Positions 14,884 through 22,733 of a stretch of DNA of 32,712 nt are shown piece after piece (the first letter of the stretch is position 1; every line of letters begins with the position of its first letter). The stretch is from contig JAVXEO010000019.1 of assembly GCA_036658435.1 (NCBI GenBank), positions 1 through 32,712 on the forward strand, given 5' to 3'. Source of the stretch: DIGJ01 sp036658435. GTDB taxonomy: Bacteria; Bacillota; Clostridia; Lachnospirales; Lachnospiraceae. The notes under the pieces are model-generated. The model did not search any database. It saw only the letters and a list, made by a program, of their open reading frames with translations, and was not told the origin of the DNA. Both the position numbers and the translations under genes were made by a program.

Positions 14884-15608
14884 TTCATTTTTCCATTTCG
14901 ATATTCTAACGGTGTAATTTCATACATTTTTTTAAAAGCACTGCTAAAATATTTTGCATCACCAAATCCTACCATTTCTGCAATGTCCGAAATTTTGTAC
15001 TCCAGTTGCAGTAAAAACTTCTTTGCTTTTTCCATACGATATTCTATTATGTATTCAGACAAATTTTTTCCCATATGCCGTTTAAATAATTCACATAAAT
15101 AATTGGGTGAAATGTATAAATCGGCAGCAATTTCTTTTAATGCTATTTTTTTGGAGTAATTTCTTTCAACATATTCCCTTGCTTTCTTTACCAGAAGATT
15201 ATCCACTTCTCTTTCTTCTTTTTCTGTAGTTATCTCTATGCTTTCTTTTTCCTGTTCAATTTTTGTTAGTACCGATATTAATTCTTTGGGATTGGTGGGT
15301 TTCGTAAGGTACCTGGTAACACCCAGTTCAATTGCCTTTTGTGCAAAAGCGAAATTACTGTATCCACTTAAAATAACAATCGAAACCTCACGATTTTTTT
15401 CCCTTATTTGTCCTATCATTTCCAATCCATTTACTTCCGGCATTTTAATATCCGTTACTAAAACATCCACCTTATTCTCATATAAAAATTTAAGAGCTGT
15501 TTTTGCCTCTTCAAAAGCACCGATTACCTTCCAGTTTTCTTTTCCATTCAATAATTTATAGAGTCCATTTCTAATTTTGGGTTCATCATCTACAATTATA
15601 ATATCCAT
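14868..15608 (-). CDS. AraC-type response regulator (YesN-like)
   Basis: A 246-residue two-component regulator. The receiver domain (about residues 1-120) has the acidic pair Asp7-Asp8, the phosphorylation site Asp53 in VTDIKMP, and Lys103 in LTKP. The C-terminal AraC/XylS domain (about 142-240) has two helix-turn-helix units, with ALKEIAADLYISPNYLCELFKR and the family signature IAEMVGFGDAKYFSSAFKKMYEITPLEYR. It pairs with the histidine kinase gene 4 bp upstream. The likely target is the transporter operon that follows, where paired direct repeats precede the promoter. The extreme C-terminus (NKKNE) is encoded by a 13-bp tandem repeat. Confidence 0.92.
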   Translation of the reverse strand: MDIIIVDDEPKIRNGLYKLLNGKENWKVIGAFEEAKTALKFLYENKVDVLVTDIKMPEVNGLEMIGQIREKNREVSIVILSGYSNFAFAQKAIELGVTRYLTKPTNPKELISVLTKIEQEKESIEITTEKEEREVDNLLVKKAREYVERNYSKKIALKEIAADLYISPNYLCELFKRHMGKNLSEYIIEYRMEKAKKFLLQLEYKISDIAEMVGFGDAKYFSSAFKKMYEITPLEYRNGKMNKKNE

Positions 15609-15612
15609 TTTA

Positions 15613-17355
15613 CTATTTCCTTCCTTCTTTGGGAATGGAAAGAGTAATGGTCGTTCCTTCTTTCCATTTGCTTTTTATATTCAAACCGTATTCTTCTCCA
15701 AAATGCAGACGAATTCTTCTGTCTACATTTTGCACTCCGATGCTTTCATTTCCTTCTTCTTTTCTATGAATATTATGTATTAGCTTTGTAAGTTCTTCTC
15801 CCTTTATTCCTTCCCCATTATCACTAACGGAAATGCTAATACAAGATTTCTCTTCATGCCCTTCTATTACTATCTTTCCTCCTCCTTTTTTTGGTTCAAT
15901 TCCATGTAGAATTGCATTTTCCACAAGGGGCTGCAGTAATAATTTTGGTACAAAGCACCCTTTGATTTCTTCCGCTATGATAATTTCATATTCAAGGCGA
16001 TGTTCTAACCGGTTCTTTTGTATCCGCAGGTAACTTAAAATATAATCTAGCTCCTCTTCCAAAGGAACCAAGGAATCTTTTCCATGAATGGAATATTTCA
16101 TTAAATCTCCCAAAGAAATAATAATTTCACTAATATCATATTCCTCTTTTTCTATTAACATCCAATTAATCGAGTCCAGTGTATTGTATAGAAAGTGTGG
16201 ATTGATTTGTGCCTGGAGTGCTTCAAGCTCTGCATTTTTTTGTGCAATTTTTTCCTGGTAGACCTCTTTAATTAAGGTATTTATTTTATTTATCATAAAG
16301 TTAAAAGAACGAATTAAATGTCCTATTTCATCTTTTCTGTTGCTGGGAAGCTGAAGCTCAAAGTTTCCTTCCTGTACTTCTTTCATGGCTTCCGATAAAT
16401 CATTCATTGGTTTTGTCATGGTATACGCCAGTAGCATAATGACTGCCGATGCAAGGACAACGGATATAACTACCAGTGTAAATATAGATTTTCGCAGAAC
16501 CGAAGATTGAGGAAAAAAATCATTCAAAGAAACCGCCGAAAAAGTTTTCCATCCGGTAACACCATTATACTGTCCACACACATAATATGTCTTTTCTTCC
16601 CATATAAGCTCAAATTTCCGAATTCCTTTTTCAAAATTCTCCTCCATATTGTTAAGCCAGGTATGTTTCATCTTTTTATTACTGCAGATAACGTCTCCTT
16701 TTTTATCTACGATAAATGTATATTGGTTCTGAAACATACTTTGATTGCTTAAAAGTAAATTACTGAACATATCGGGATTCAATTCTACAACCAAGAGCCC
16801 CAATTTCTTTGTTCCCGATTCATTTAGAATGGACTTTACCATTGTAATAACAAAGTCATCTTCCTCTATCTTATTATCACATAAGGATTCTGCCGTTCCA
16901 ATCCAAATTGCCTTTTCTTTCTTTTGCGCTGCCACCTGAACATATTTTTTTAGTTCCTTCTGGTTTTTTATAGTATCTTGCTGATTATAGCTATACTGAA
17001 TTTTTCCAATATTATCTACAATTATAATATTGGAAACTGCTTCAAAAGCACGAATAAAGTTATCAAAAGATTCCTTAATGTAGTTCTCTTCTTTTGTCTT
17101 ATCTTTGATTTCGCAATCTTCATCTAAAATACTTATCATAGAACGGCTGGCACTTAAATTCTGTGCAACTTCCGTCATTCCTCTTACTTTTGCATTGATA
17201 TTAATGTCAATTCGATTGATGGTATCTGCCATTTCACTTTTTTTATTTGTCATTACAATCCGTTCCGCATCTTGATAGGAAAAGTATCCAATGAGTGTTC
17301 CAAGCGTTATAATGGTAACCACAAAAGTTAAAACTAATTTTTTCTGAAGTGTCAT
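15613..17355 (-). CDS. Sensor histidine kinase, YesM type
   Basis: A 580-residue membrane sensor. Transmembrane helices at about residues 7-28 and 288-312 enclose an extracellular sensing region of about 255 residues, which looks like a Cache-type fold. A HAMP linker follows (about 313-365). The kinase has the His_kinase (LytS/YesM) motif QINPHFLYNTLDSINW with the phosphorylated His387, then a GHKL ATPase domain with LVENAILHGIEPKKGGG and SVSDNGEGI. This kinase class commonly controls carbohydrate or solute uptake genes in Clostridia. AGGGAAG lies about 10 bases before the ATG at 17355. A dispersed repeat and an 9-bp hairpin occupy the upstream region, and I see no clear promoter there. Confidence 0.93.
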   Translation of the reverse strand: MTLQKKLVLTFVVTIITLGTLIGYFSYQDAERIVMTNKKSEMADTINRIDININAKVRGMTEVAQNLSASRSMISILDEDCEIKDKTKEENYIKESFDNFIRAFEAVSNIIIVDNIGKIQYSYNQQDTIKNQKELKKYVQVAAQKKEKAIWIGTAESLCDNKIEEDDFVITMVKSILNESGTKKLGLLVVELNPDMFSNLLLSNQSMFQNQYTFIVDKKGDVICSNKKMKHTWLNNMEENFEKGIRKFELIWEEKTYYVCGQYNGVTGWKTFSAVSLNDFFPQSSVLRKSIFTLVVISVVLASAVIMLLAYTMTKPMNDLSEAMKEVQEGNFELQLPSNRKDEIGHLIRSFNFMINKINTLIKEVYQEKIAQKNAELEALQAQINPHFLYNTLDSINWMLIEKEEYDISEIIISLGDLMKYSIHGKDSLVPLEEELDYILSYLRIQKNRLEHRLEYEIIIAEEIKGCFVPKLLLQPLVENAILHGIEPKKGGGKIVIEGHEEKSCISISVSDNGEGIKGEELTKLIHNIHRKEEGNESIGVQNVDRRIRLHFGEEYGLNIKSKWKEGTTITLSIPKEGRK

Positions 17356-17379
17356 TTGTATACTTCCCTTCTAGGATAA

Positions 17380-17400
17380 AGAGTCTGCTTTGCAGACTCT
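17380..17400. other. Short hairpin before the histidine kinase gene
   Basis: AGAGTCTGC and GCAGACTCT form a 9-bp stem with a TTT loop. On the minus strand it is followed by TTTATCC, so it could be a weak terminator or attenuator for transcription entering the kinase gene. Confidence 0.45.
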
Positions 17401-17402
17401 CG

Positions 17403-17505
17403 CGCCAAAGCATGGTCACTTCAGTGACCATGTTCCTTAGCGTAGCGTGCACACCCACAGTGGAGCGTTTTTATGTAATAGGAGTACTTTCCTATTACAT
17501 AAAAA
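17403..17505. repeat. Dispersed intergenic repeat, copy 1
   Basis: About 103 bp that recur at 22493-22594 with about 10 substitutions, nearly all transitions, and one 1-bp indel. It contains two hairpins: GGTCACT/AGTGACC at 17414-17429 and a perfect 16-bp stem made of TTTTTATGTAATAGGA (17468-17483) and its complement (17490-17505). There is no ORF. Both copies lie in the same orientation relative to flanking genes, between co-directional genes. It looks like a MITE- or REP-like element. Confidence 0.8.
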
Positions 17506-17548
17506 TAAGCCGCTGCAAAAGAAACGCAGTGACTCATTTTTAGCCCTT

Positions 17549-18373
17549 TTATATTCTGGTACGAATCTTTACATATACAACTTTAATAATATTATTATGT
17601 GGATTCTTAACTGATTTTGTTTCAAAAGATTCATAGGAATTAATCATTTGTCCCAGTTTTGAGTAATTATAATTTCTTGGATCAAAGCCCGGAACTCTTT
17701 TTGATAAATTAATTCCAACCTCTGCAAGATTAATCCAGCCATCTTCACTGGCTCTGGCATTGATTATGGATATTACTTCTTTTTCTATGTCTTCCTTATT
17801 GGGTATATTATTTGCCTTATAATTGTTTAGCTCTTCCCCTTCTAAAGGTACCGTCTCCATTTCGGCTTTGTGTTCTTCTATATCAAATTCTTTTTCTATC
17901 TTTTCATCCGCTTCTTCTTTATACAAAACATCCAGAAACTTAAATGTTTCACAAGCAGAAACCAATGAACTTGGTGTTTTCTGCTCACCCATTCCAATAA
18001 CGGACATTCCGGATTCCCGCAGCCTCACGGCTAATTTTGTAAAATCACTGTCGGATGAAACAATGCAGAATACATTTACATTTTCTGAATACAAAATATC
18101 CATGGCATCAATAATAAGCGCCGAATCCGAGGCGTTCTTTCCTTGGGTATAGTTAATTTGAATAACCGGTGTTATCGCATAATCTTGTATATTTTTCATC
18201 CAGGCCTTTACACTTGTAGATTTATAGTCTCCATATAGTCGTTTATACGTTGCGATACCAAAATCACTTACTTCGTCCATAATAAGCTTTATGTATTTGT
18301 TAGAAATGTTCTCTGCATCAATTAGCACTGCAATTCTATTTTCTTTATCCATCTTGATTGTCGAGTAGAGCAC
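17549..18373 (-). CDS. NYN-domain protein with C-terminal OST-HTH-like domain
   Basis: A 274-residue protein. The N-terminal NYN (PIN-like, LabA/DUF88) nuclease fold spans about residues 9-150: the acidic residues expected in the active site are seen in VLIDAENIS, NASDSALIIDAMD and IVSSDSDFTKLA. An acidic linker follows (about 155-200). The C-terminal 75 residues (EVISIINARASEDGWINLAEVGINL...YSKLGQMINS) resemble an OST-HTH/LOTUS RNA-binding domain. The combination points to an RNA-directed nuclease or RNA-binding regulator of unknown target. The start is taken as GTG at 18373 with AGGAGG 9 bases before it; an in-frame ATG lies seven codons in. The initiation region can fold into a hairpin (GTCGAG/CTCGAC). 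Confidence 0.85.
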   Translation of the reverse strand: MLYSTIKMDKENRIAVLIDAENISNKYIKLIMDEVSDFGIATYKRLYGDYKSTSVKAWMKNIQDYAITPVIQINYTQGKNASDSALIIDAMDILYSENVNVFCIVSSDSDFTKLAVRLRESGMSVIGMGEQKTPSSLVSACETFKFLDVLYKEEADEKIEKEFDIEEHKAEMETVPLEGEELNNYKANNIPNKEDIEKEVISIINARASEDGWINLAEVGINLSKRVPGFDPRNYNYSKLGQMINSYESFETKSVKNPHNNIIKVVYVKIRTRI

Positions 18374-18410
18374 TCTCGACTTCCTCCTTTTACTTTATTT
18401 GATTTTTCCA

Positions 18411-18462
18411 ATAAAGAAAATGGATTCAAACTCTCAAGTACCCTTCACTTGGTTTGAACCCA
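18411..18462 (-). terminator. Probable terminator after tRNA-Thr
   Basis: TGGGTTCAAAC and GTTTGAATCCA (minus strand) pair over 11 positions with one mismatch and an inner CAAGT/ACTTG stem, followed by TTTTCTTTAT. It lies between the tRNA and the NYN-protein gene. Confidence 0.6.
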
Positions 18463-18499
18463 TTCTCTTCCTTCGCTCTTACGCAAATCTAATTGTATA

Positions 18500-18572
18500 A
18501 GCTGTCAACGGGAATCGAACCCGTGACCTCCACCTTACCAAGGTGACGCTCTACCGACTGAGCCATGACAGC
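18500..18572 (-). tRNA. tRNA-Thr (GGT anticodon)
   Basis: A 73-nt cloverleaf. The acceptor arms GCTGTCA and TGACAGC pair fully, the anticodon loop reads CTTGGTA giving GGT, and the T-arm carries GGTTCGATTCC. CCA is not encoded. Transcription comes from a promoter whose -35 box overlaps the end of sigH. Confidence 0.95.
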
Positions 18573-18603
18573 AGCATAAAGCTTTAATGCCTTACAGTTT
18601 ACA

Positions 18604-18633
18604 ATTTTAGCACATTGTTCTTCTATTTGTCAA
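18604..18633 (-). promoter_or_regulatory. Promoter of tRNA-Thr
   Basis: Minus strand: -35 TTGACA at 18628-18633, an 18-bp spacer, and an extended -10 TGCTAAAAT with TAAAAT at 18604-18609. The -35 box overlaps the last sense codons of sigH, just before its stop codon. Confidence 0.7.
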
Positions 18634-19231
18634 TAGGATTTTTCTGCATTTTTAAAATTTTCGATTTTACTCGCTGCAGGGCATTATCCACGGCTTTCGG
18701 TTCTCTTTTTAGCAATTGTGCAATTTCTAAATATTGTCTGCCCTCTAGGTATAATTGCATCACTTCCATTTCAAAAGAGCTTAGATTCTCTTGAATTTCG
18801 AGTTTTAGGGTGTTCAAATTCTCCTGATCTATCAAAAGTGCTTCCGGATTTTCTTTATTATCTGCAAGGGAAGAATGTATTTCCTGGCAGAACGGATCTC
18901 CGTAAAAAGAAACATAGGTATTTAATGGCCTATTCTTCTGACGGTTGGAAGCTTTTATTGCATCATACATCTGTCTCGTAATACAAAGTTCCGCAAAAGT
19001 TTGGAAGGAACTCTCTTTTTTGGCATCATAATCACGTACTGCCTTATATAATCCAATCATTCCTTCCTGAATCAAATCATCCCGATCACCGCCGATTAAA
19101 AATAGCTTTCGTGCCTTCTTACGAACTAAATTTTTATAGTTTTCTAAGAGGTAGTCCAGGGCCTCTTTATCCCCTTGCTGAATTTTTTCTATTATTTCTT
19201 CATCCGTTAATTCAAAAAAACGATTTGCCAC
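18623..19231 (-). CDS. sigH: RNA polymerase sporulation sigma factor SigH
   Basis: A 202-residue sigma-70 family factor of the Spo0H type, which turns on early sporulation and stationary-phase genes. Region 2 is clear: LTDEEIIEKIQQGDKEALDYL, the core-binding DDLIQEGMIGLYKAVRDYD, and the -10 recognition stretch FQTFAELCITRQMYDAIK. Region 4 near the C-terminus has AQLLKREPKAVDNALQRVKSKI for -35 recognition. Length is usual for the family. The start is GTG with GAGGGG 6 bases before it. It follows rlmB by 2 bp as the last gene of the cysE operon, the same order as in other Firmicutes but without the yacP gene found there in Bacillus. Confidence 0.95.
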   Translation of the reverse strand: MANRFFELTDEEIIEKIQQGDKEALDYLLENYKNLVRKKARKLFLIGGDRDDLIQEGMIGLYKAVRDYDAKKESSFQTFAELCITRQMYDAIKASNRQKNRPLNTYVSFYGDPFCQEIHSSLADNKENPEALLIDQENLNTLKLEIQENLSSFEMEVMQLYLEGRQYLEIAQLLKREPKAVDNALQRVKSKILKMQKNPIDK

Positions 19232-19233
19232 AC

Positions 19234-19971
19234 TTATCCCCTCTGTCTAACAATCTCATATGCAAGAATGCCCATTGCTACGGATGCATTCAAAGAATCA
19301 ATGTCTCCCTTCATGGGAATGCTTGCTGTATAATCACATTTTTCCTTTACCAGCCTTCCAACACCTTCTCCTTCACTTCCAATAACAAGACCTATGGAAC
19401 CCTTTAGGTCTAAATCATACATACGAGTTCCTTCCATGTCGGCACATACAAACCACATTCCTTTTTCTTTCAATTCTTCGATGGTATTTGCTAAGTTTGT
19501 AACTTTCGCAACGGGTACATAATTAATGGCGCCTGCACTGGCTTTTGCAACGGTAGCCGTTAAGCCAACAGCTCTTCTTTTCGGAATAATTACACCATGG
19601 GCTCCTGCTTGGTTCGCCGTTCGAATAATGGCTCCCAAGTTATGTGGATCTTCTATATTGTCCAGCAATACCAGAAAAGGAGGTTCTCCTTTTTCCTCCG
19701 CCAGTTTAAACATGTCCTCTATTTCTGCATATTCATAGGCTGCGCAATAAGCAATTACGCCCTGGTGCTTTCCATTGGGGGAAATCTGATCCAAACGTTC
19801 CTTTTTCTCAAAGCTAATAATGGTATCCACTTTTCTGGCCTCTCGTAAAATGGACTTAATTGGTCCATCCTGTGAGCCATCCAGAATGAATAAACGATCT
19901 ACCGGTTTTCCTGCACGAAAGGCTTCCAATACCGGGTTTCTTCCTTCTATTGTAAATTCTTCATATCTCAT
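19234..19971 (-). CDS. rlmB: 23S rRNA (guanosine-2'-O-)-methyltransferase RlmB
   Basis: A 245-residue SpoU/TrmH-family methyltransferase that modifies a conserved guanosine ribose of 23S rRNA using SAM. The N-terminal substrate-binding region (about 1-75, EGRNPVLEAFRAG) is followed by the knotted SPOUT domain with its three motifs: DNIEDPHNLGAIIRTANQAG, IGLVIGSEGEGVGRL and IPMKGDIDSLNASVAMGI. The ATG overlaps the mrnC stop by 4 bp, with GGAG 7 bases before it. Gene order mrnC-rlmB-sigH is conserved in Firmicutes. Confidence 0.95.
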   Translation of the reverse strand: MRYEEFTIEGRNPVLEAFRAGKPVDRLFILDGSQDGPIKSILREARKVDTIISFEKKERLDQISPNGKHQGVIAYCAAYEYAEIEDMFKLAEEKGEPPFLVLLDNIEDPHNLGAIIRTANQAGAHGVIIPKRRAVGLTATVAKASAGAINYVPVAKVTNLANTIEELKEKGMWFVCADMEGTRMYDLDLKGSIGLVIGSEGEGVGRLVKEKCDYTASIPMKGDIDSLNASVAMGILAYEIVRQRG

Positions 19972-20411
19972 ATGCTTTCTCCTATTTTCTCTAATCCCAA
20001 TTTTATAAGTTCCAATATTCGCTCCATTTGATTGTCTAAATATAAGTAACCTATCAGTGCTTCAAATCCTGTAGCAACTCGGTAATCCATTACACTTGCA
20101 TTCTTTGCAGAAGTAAAGGACTTGGCATTTCTACCTCTTTTGTAAATAGAAAGCTCTTCTTCTGAGAATTCGCCTTCTATCGCATGAACAAGCTGGGCCT
20201 GGGTTTCCGCCTTAACAATTTTACTTGTTTTTTTATGAAAGGTATTCACGGGAGCATTTCCCTTCTCAACAAAAAGTGTACGAATCACTAAGTCATAAAT
20301 TCCGTCTCCAATATAGGCCAGTGCAAGACCCGAATACTGTCTTAAATCTGGTTTTTCAACTTCAAACACATGGTTTATCTGATCCACTAAGCTTTTTATG
20401 CTCTCTTCCAT
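19968..20411 (-). CDS. mrnC: Mini-ribonuclease 3
   Basis: A 147-residue RNase III-like protein lacking the double-stranded RNA-binding domain, as expected for Mini-III, which matures 23S rRNA ends in Firmicutes. The catalytic signature YIGDGIYDLVIRTL contains the key Asp36, and a second acidic cluster lies in GFEALIGYLYLDN. Its start overlaps the end of cysS by 16 bp and its stop overlaps rlmB by 4 bp, so it is tightly coupled in the operon. Confidence 0.95.
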   Translation of the reverse strand: MEESIKSLVDQINHVFEVEKPDLRQYSGLALAYIGDGIYDLVIRTLFVEKGNAPVNTFHKKTSKIVKAETQAQLVHAIEGEFSEEELSIYKRGRNAKSFTSAKNASVMDYRVATGFEALIGYLYLDNQMERILELIKLGLEKIGESI

Positions 20412-21805
20412 CTCACACCTTCTCTTGTATCCTCCAAGATAATATTTTTTTCCAGAAGCAAATCTCGGATTGCATCTGCTTTTTTAAAATCACGGTTCTT
20501 TCTTGCTTCCTGTCGGTCTTGAATCCATTGATCCACCTGGGCGTCTAAAATTTCTTCTTCCTTTTCTACTTTGATTCCAAGTATATCACATAATTGTGTT
20601 ATTTTGTCATAAACTTTTTCCAGAACCTCTTTTGCACTTTTCCCATTCAAATGACTATTTGCTGCCTTTACCATTTCAAAAACTACCGATACCGCATCTG
20701 CTGTGTTAAAATCATCTTCCATAGAAGAATCAAACTTAGCACTTAACTGTTTCATTTGTTCTAGAATTTCTTTTTCATCCTGGTTTGCTTCCCTAATTTC
20801 CGGATTTTTCAAAAAGCTTTTCACATTTTTAATGCAATTTTCGATTCTCTCCAATCCATTTTTAGCAGATTCCATCAATTCTCTGCTGAAATTAAGAGGC
20901 ATGCGATAGTGTGCGCCACTCAGCATAAAGAAGCGTAGCACTTCATAGGGGTACTCTTCTCCAATTTCACGTACCGTAAAGAAATTTCCTTCGGATTTGG
21001 ACATTTTTTTATTGTCAATGTTTAAGAAGCCATTGTGCATCCAATACTTTGAAAAGTTCTTTCCATTTGCGGCCTCACTTTGGGCAATTTCATTTTCATG
21101 ATGGGGAAATATCAAATCTTCTCCACCTGCATGAATATCAATTTGATCTCCAAGATACTTTTTACTCATAACCGAGCATTCAATATGCCAGCCCGGTCTT
21201 CCTTCACTCCAAGGAGAGTTCCACGCCGGTTCTCCCTCTTTTCTTGGTTTCCAAAGTACAAAATCAAGGGGATCCTCCTTGTCCTCTTCACCCCCAACCT
21301 TAATGTCACGATGTCCTGCTTCTAAATCATCTATATTCTTTTTGGATAGTTTTCCATAAGTTTCAAAATTACGTGTTCGAAAATATACCGTTCCATTCTT
21401 TTCATAGGCATAACCCTTCTCTATCAAAGTAGAAATCATTTCAATCATGCCATCAATTTCCTCTGTTGCCTTGGGATGTTTTGTTGCCGGCATTACGTTT
21501 AGGTTCTCCATATCCTCCTTTACTGCTTGGATATAGCGCTCCGAAATTTCCGTTGCTTCGACTCCTTCTTCATTGGCCTTTTTTATAATCTTATCATCTA
21601 CATCCGTAAAATTAGACACATAGTTTACTTCATATCCTTTATATTCAAAATATCTTCGCACCGTATCAAAGACTATCATTGGTCTTGCATTTCCAATATG
21701 AATATAATTGTAAACGGTAGGTCCGCACACATACATGCGAACCTTCCCCTCTTCAATTGGTACAAATTCTTCTTTTTTTTTCGTTAAGGTATTAAATACT
21801 TTCAT
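20396..21805 (-). CDS. cysS: Cysteinyl-tRNA synthetase
   Basis: A 469-residue class I aminoacyl-tRNA synthetase charging tRNA-Cys. The HIGH motif is HIGN at residues 36-39, the KMSKS motif is KKMSKSEGN with KMSKS at 267-271, and zinc-binding residues include Cys27 in MYVCGPT, with the others in ECSVM and HHENE. The frame extends back to 21835, but the ATG at 21805 is chosen because AAGGAG lies 7 bases before it and the protein then starts MKVFNTLT as in relatives. It overlaps the end of cysE by 14 bp. Pairing of cysE and cysS fits control by cysteine supply. Confidence 0.96.
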   Translation of the reverse strand: MKVFNTLTKKKEEFVPIEEGKVRMYVCGPTVYNYIHIGNARPMIVFDTVRRYFEYKGYEVNYVSNFTDVDDKIIKKANEEGVEATEISERYIQAVKEDMENLNVMPATKHPKATEEIDGMIEMISTLIEKGYAYEKNGTVYFRTRNFETYGKLSKKNIDDLEAGHRDIKVGGEEDKEDPLDFVLWKPRKEGEPAWNSPWSEGRPGWHIECSVMSKKYLGDQIDIHAGGEDLIFPHHENEIAQSEAANGKNFSKYWMHNGFLNIDNKKMSKSEGNFFTVREIGEEYPYEVLRFFMLSGAHYRMPLNFSRELMESAKNGLERIENCIKNVKSFLKNPEIREANQDEKEILEQMKQLSAKFDSSMEDDFNTADAVSVVFEMVKAANSHLNGKSAKEVLEKVYDKITQLCDILGIKVEKEEEILDAQVDQWIQDRQEARKNRDFKKADAIRDLLLEKNIILEDTREGVRWKRA

Positions 21806-22436
21806 TGATTTTCTCCTTCTTTTCCAATCGTTCAATACGTTCCCTTAGTTCTTTCATTTCATTGGCAATGGGATCCGGAAGATGAATCTGATCCATTTCT
21901 TCTCTTAAAATCCGTACATTATCTCGTTTTACAACTCTTCCTGGAACTCCCACAACGGTGGAGTTTGGAGGCACTTCGGAGAGCACCACCGACCCGGCTC
22001 CTATTTTTGAGTTTTCCCCTACGGTAAAGGAGCCAAGTATCTTTGCTCCTGCACTAATCATAACATTATCTCCAATGGTAGGATGGCGTTTTCCATGTTC
22101 TTTTCCGGTTCCCCCCAAGGTAACCCCCTGATATAGGGTCACGTTTTCTCCGATTACGGTTGTTTCCCCAATAATAACACCCATTCCATGATCAATAAAA
22201 AAACCTTTTCCAATTTTTGCACCGGGATGAATCTCGATTCCTGTTTTTCTGGCCATTCTTTGTGAAATCCATCTTGCCAAAAAATAATGTTTTTTATTAT
22301 AAAGCTTATGGGCTACCTTATATCCCATCATAACCTTAAAGCAAGGATATAAAAGTACCTCTGCTGAGGATTTAATGGCCGGATCCCTTTCTTTAATAAT
22401 TTGAATTTCTTCTTTTACAAAATCAATCAATCCCAT
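21792..22436 (-). CDS. cysE: Serine O-acetyltransferase
   Basis: A 214-residue enzyme that makes O-acetylserine from serine and acetyl-CoA, the first step of cysteine synthesis. The N-terminal helical region is short (the short, SAT-only type). The left-handed beta-helix follows with hexapeptide repeats from about residue 68; the catalytic region is IDHGMGVIIGET (Asp82, His83) and HGKRHPTIGDN (His118). The C-terminus is a charged coiled coil (MKELRERIERLEKKEK). AGGAAG lies 9 bases before the ATG. It heads the cysE-cysS-mrnC-rlmB-sigH operon, whose leader holds a T-box-like remnant and a dispersed repeat. Confidence 0.95.
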   Translation of the reverse strand: MGLIDFVKEEIQIIKERDPAIKSSAEVLLYPCFKVMMGYKVAHKLYNKKHYFLARWISQRMARKTGIEIHPGAKIGKGFFIDHGMGVIIGETTVIGENVTLYQGVTLGGTGKEHGKRHPTIGDNVMISAGAKILGSFTVGENSKIGAGSVVLSEVPPNSTVVGVPGRVVKRDNVRILREEMDQIHLPDPIANEMKELRERIERLEKKEKINESI

Positions 22437-22492
22437 TTATCTTTTCTTCCTACCTTTCCCTTAAATATAGCTGCCGGTTATACTAAGGATAG

Positions 22493-22594
22493 CACCAAAG
22501 CGCGGTCACTTCAGTGACCATATTCCTTAGCGCGGCGTGCGCACCCATAGCGGAGCGTTTTTATGTAATAGGAGACTTTCCTATTACACAAAAA
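22493..22594. repeat. Dispersed intergenic repeat, copy 2
   Basis: The second copy of the repeat at 17403-17505. It has the same GGTCACT/AGTGACC hairpin (22504-22519) and the TTTTTATGTAATAGGA stem (22558-22573 with 22579-22594), here with one mismatch. Its right edge abuts the T run of the leader terminator, so it appears to sit between the cysE leader and the cysE gene. Confidence 0.8.
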
Positions 22595-22648
22595 ACTTCG
22601 CCCTTGTCAGCCTCCTAATCATGCAGGAAGTAACAAGAGACGAAGTTA
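22588..22648 (-). terminator. Leader terminator upstream of cysE
   Basis: Minus strand: AACTTCG(T)CTCTTGT pairs with ACAAGGG-CGAAGTT over 14 bp with one bulged base and two wobble pairs, enclosing a further CTTCCT/AGGAGG stem, and ends in six T residues. This can stop transcription before cysE. Confidence 0.75.
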
Positions 22649-22727
22649 TCGTGATTTCACTCTATTTTACAGACAAAAAAAAGACTACTCTATCCGTTCC
22701 CTGTTTTTTCTTCTTTATATTTGATTC
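22588..22727 (-). promoter_or_regulatory. Short T-box-like leader of the cysE operon
   Basis: The leader runs about 140 nt from the predicted start (about 22727) to the terminator. Minus-strand AGAGTGAAATCACG (22650-22663) aligns with the T-box consensus AGGGTGGAACCGCG, differing by four transitions, all in the GC-to-AT direction. Its AGAG can pair with CTCT at 22636-22639, the place where AGGG pairs with CCCT in a normal antiterminator; those same bases belong to the terminator stem. GATAGAGTAG at 22685-22694 resembles the base of T-box stem I. However, only about 21 nt separate these parts, so the specifier-bearing stem I is missing. It looks like a degenerate T-box that once sensed an uncharged tRNA, plausibly tRNA-Cys. 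This is inference; no canonical T-box is present. Confidence 0.5.
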
Positions 22728-22733
22728 TTTTAT

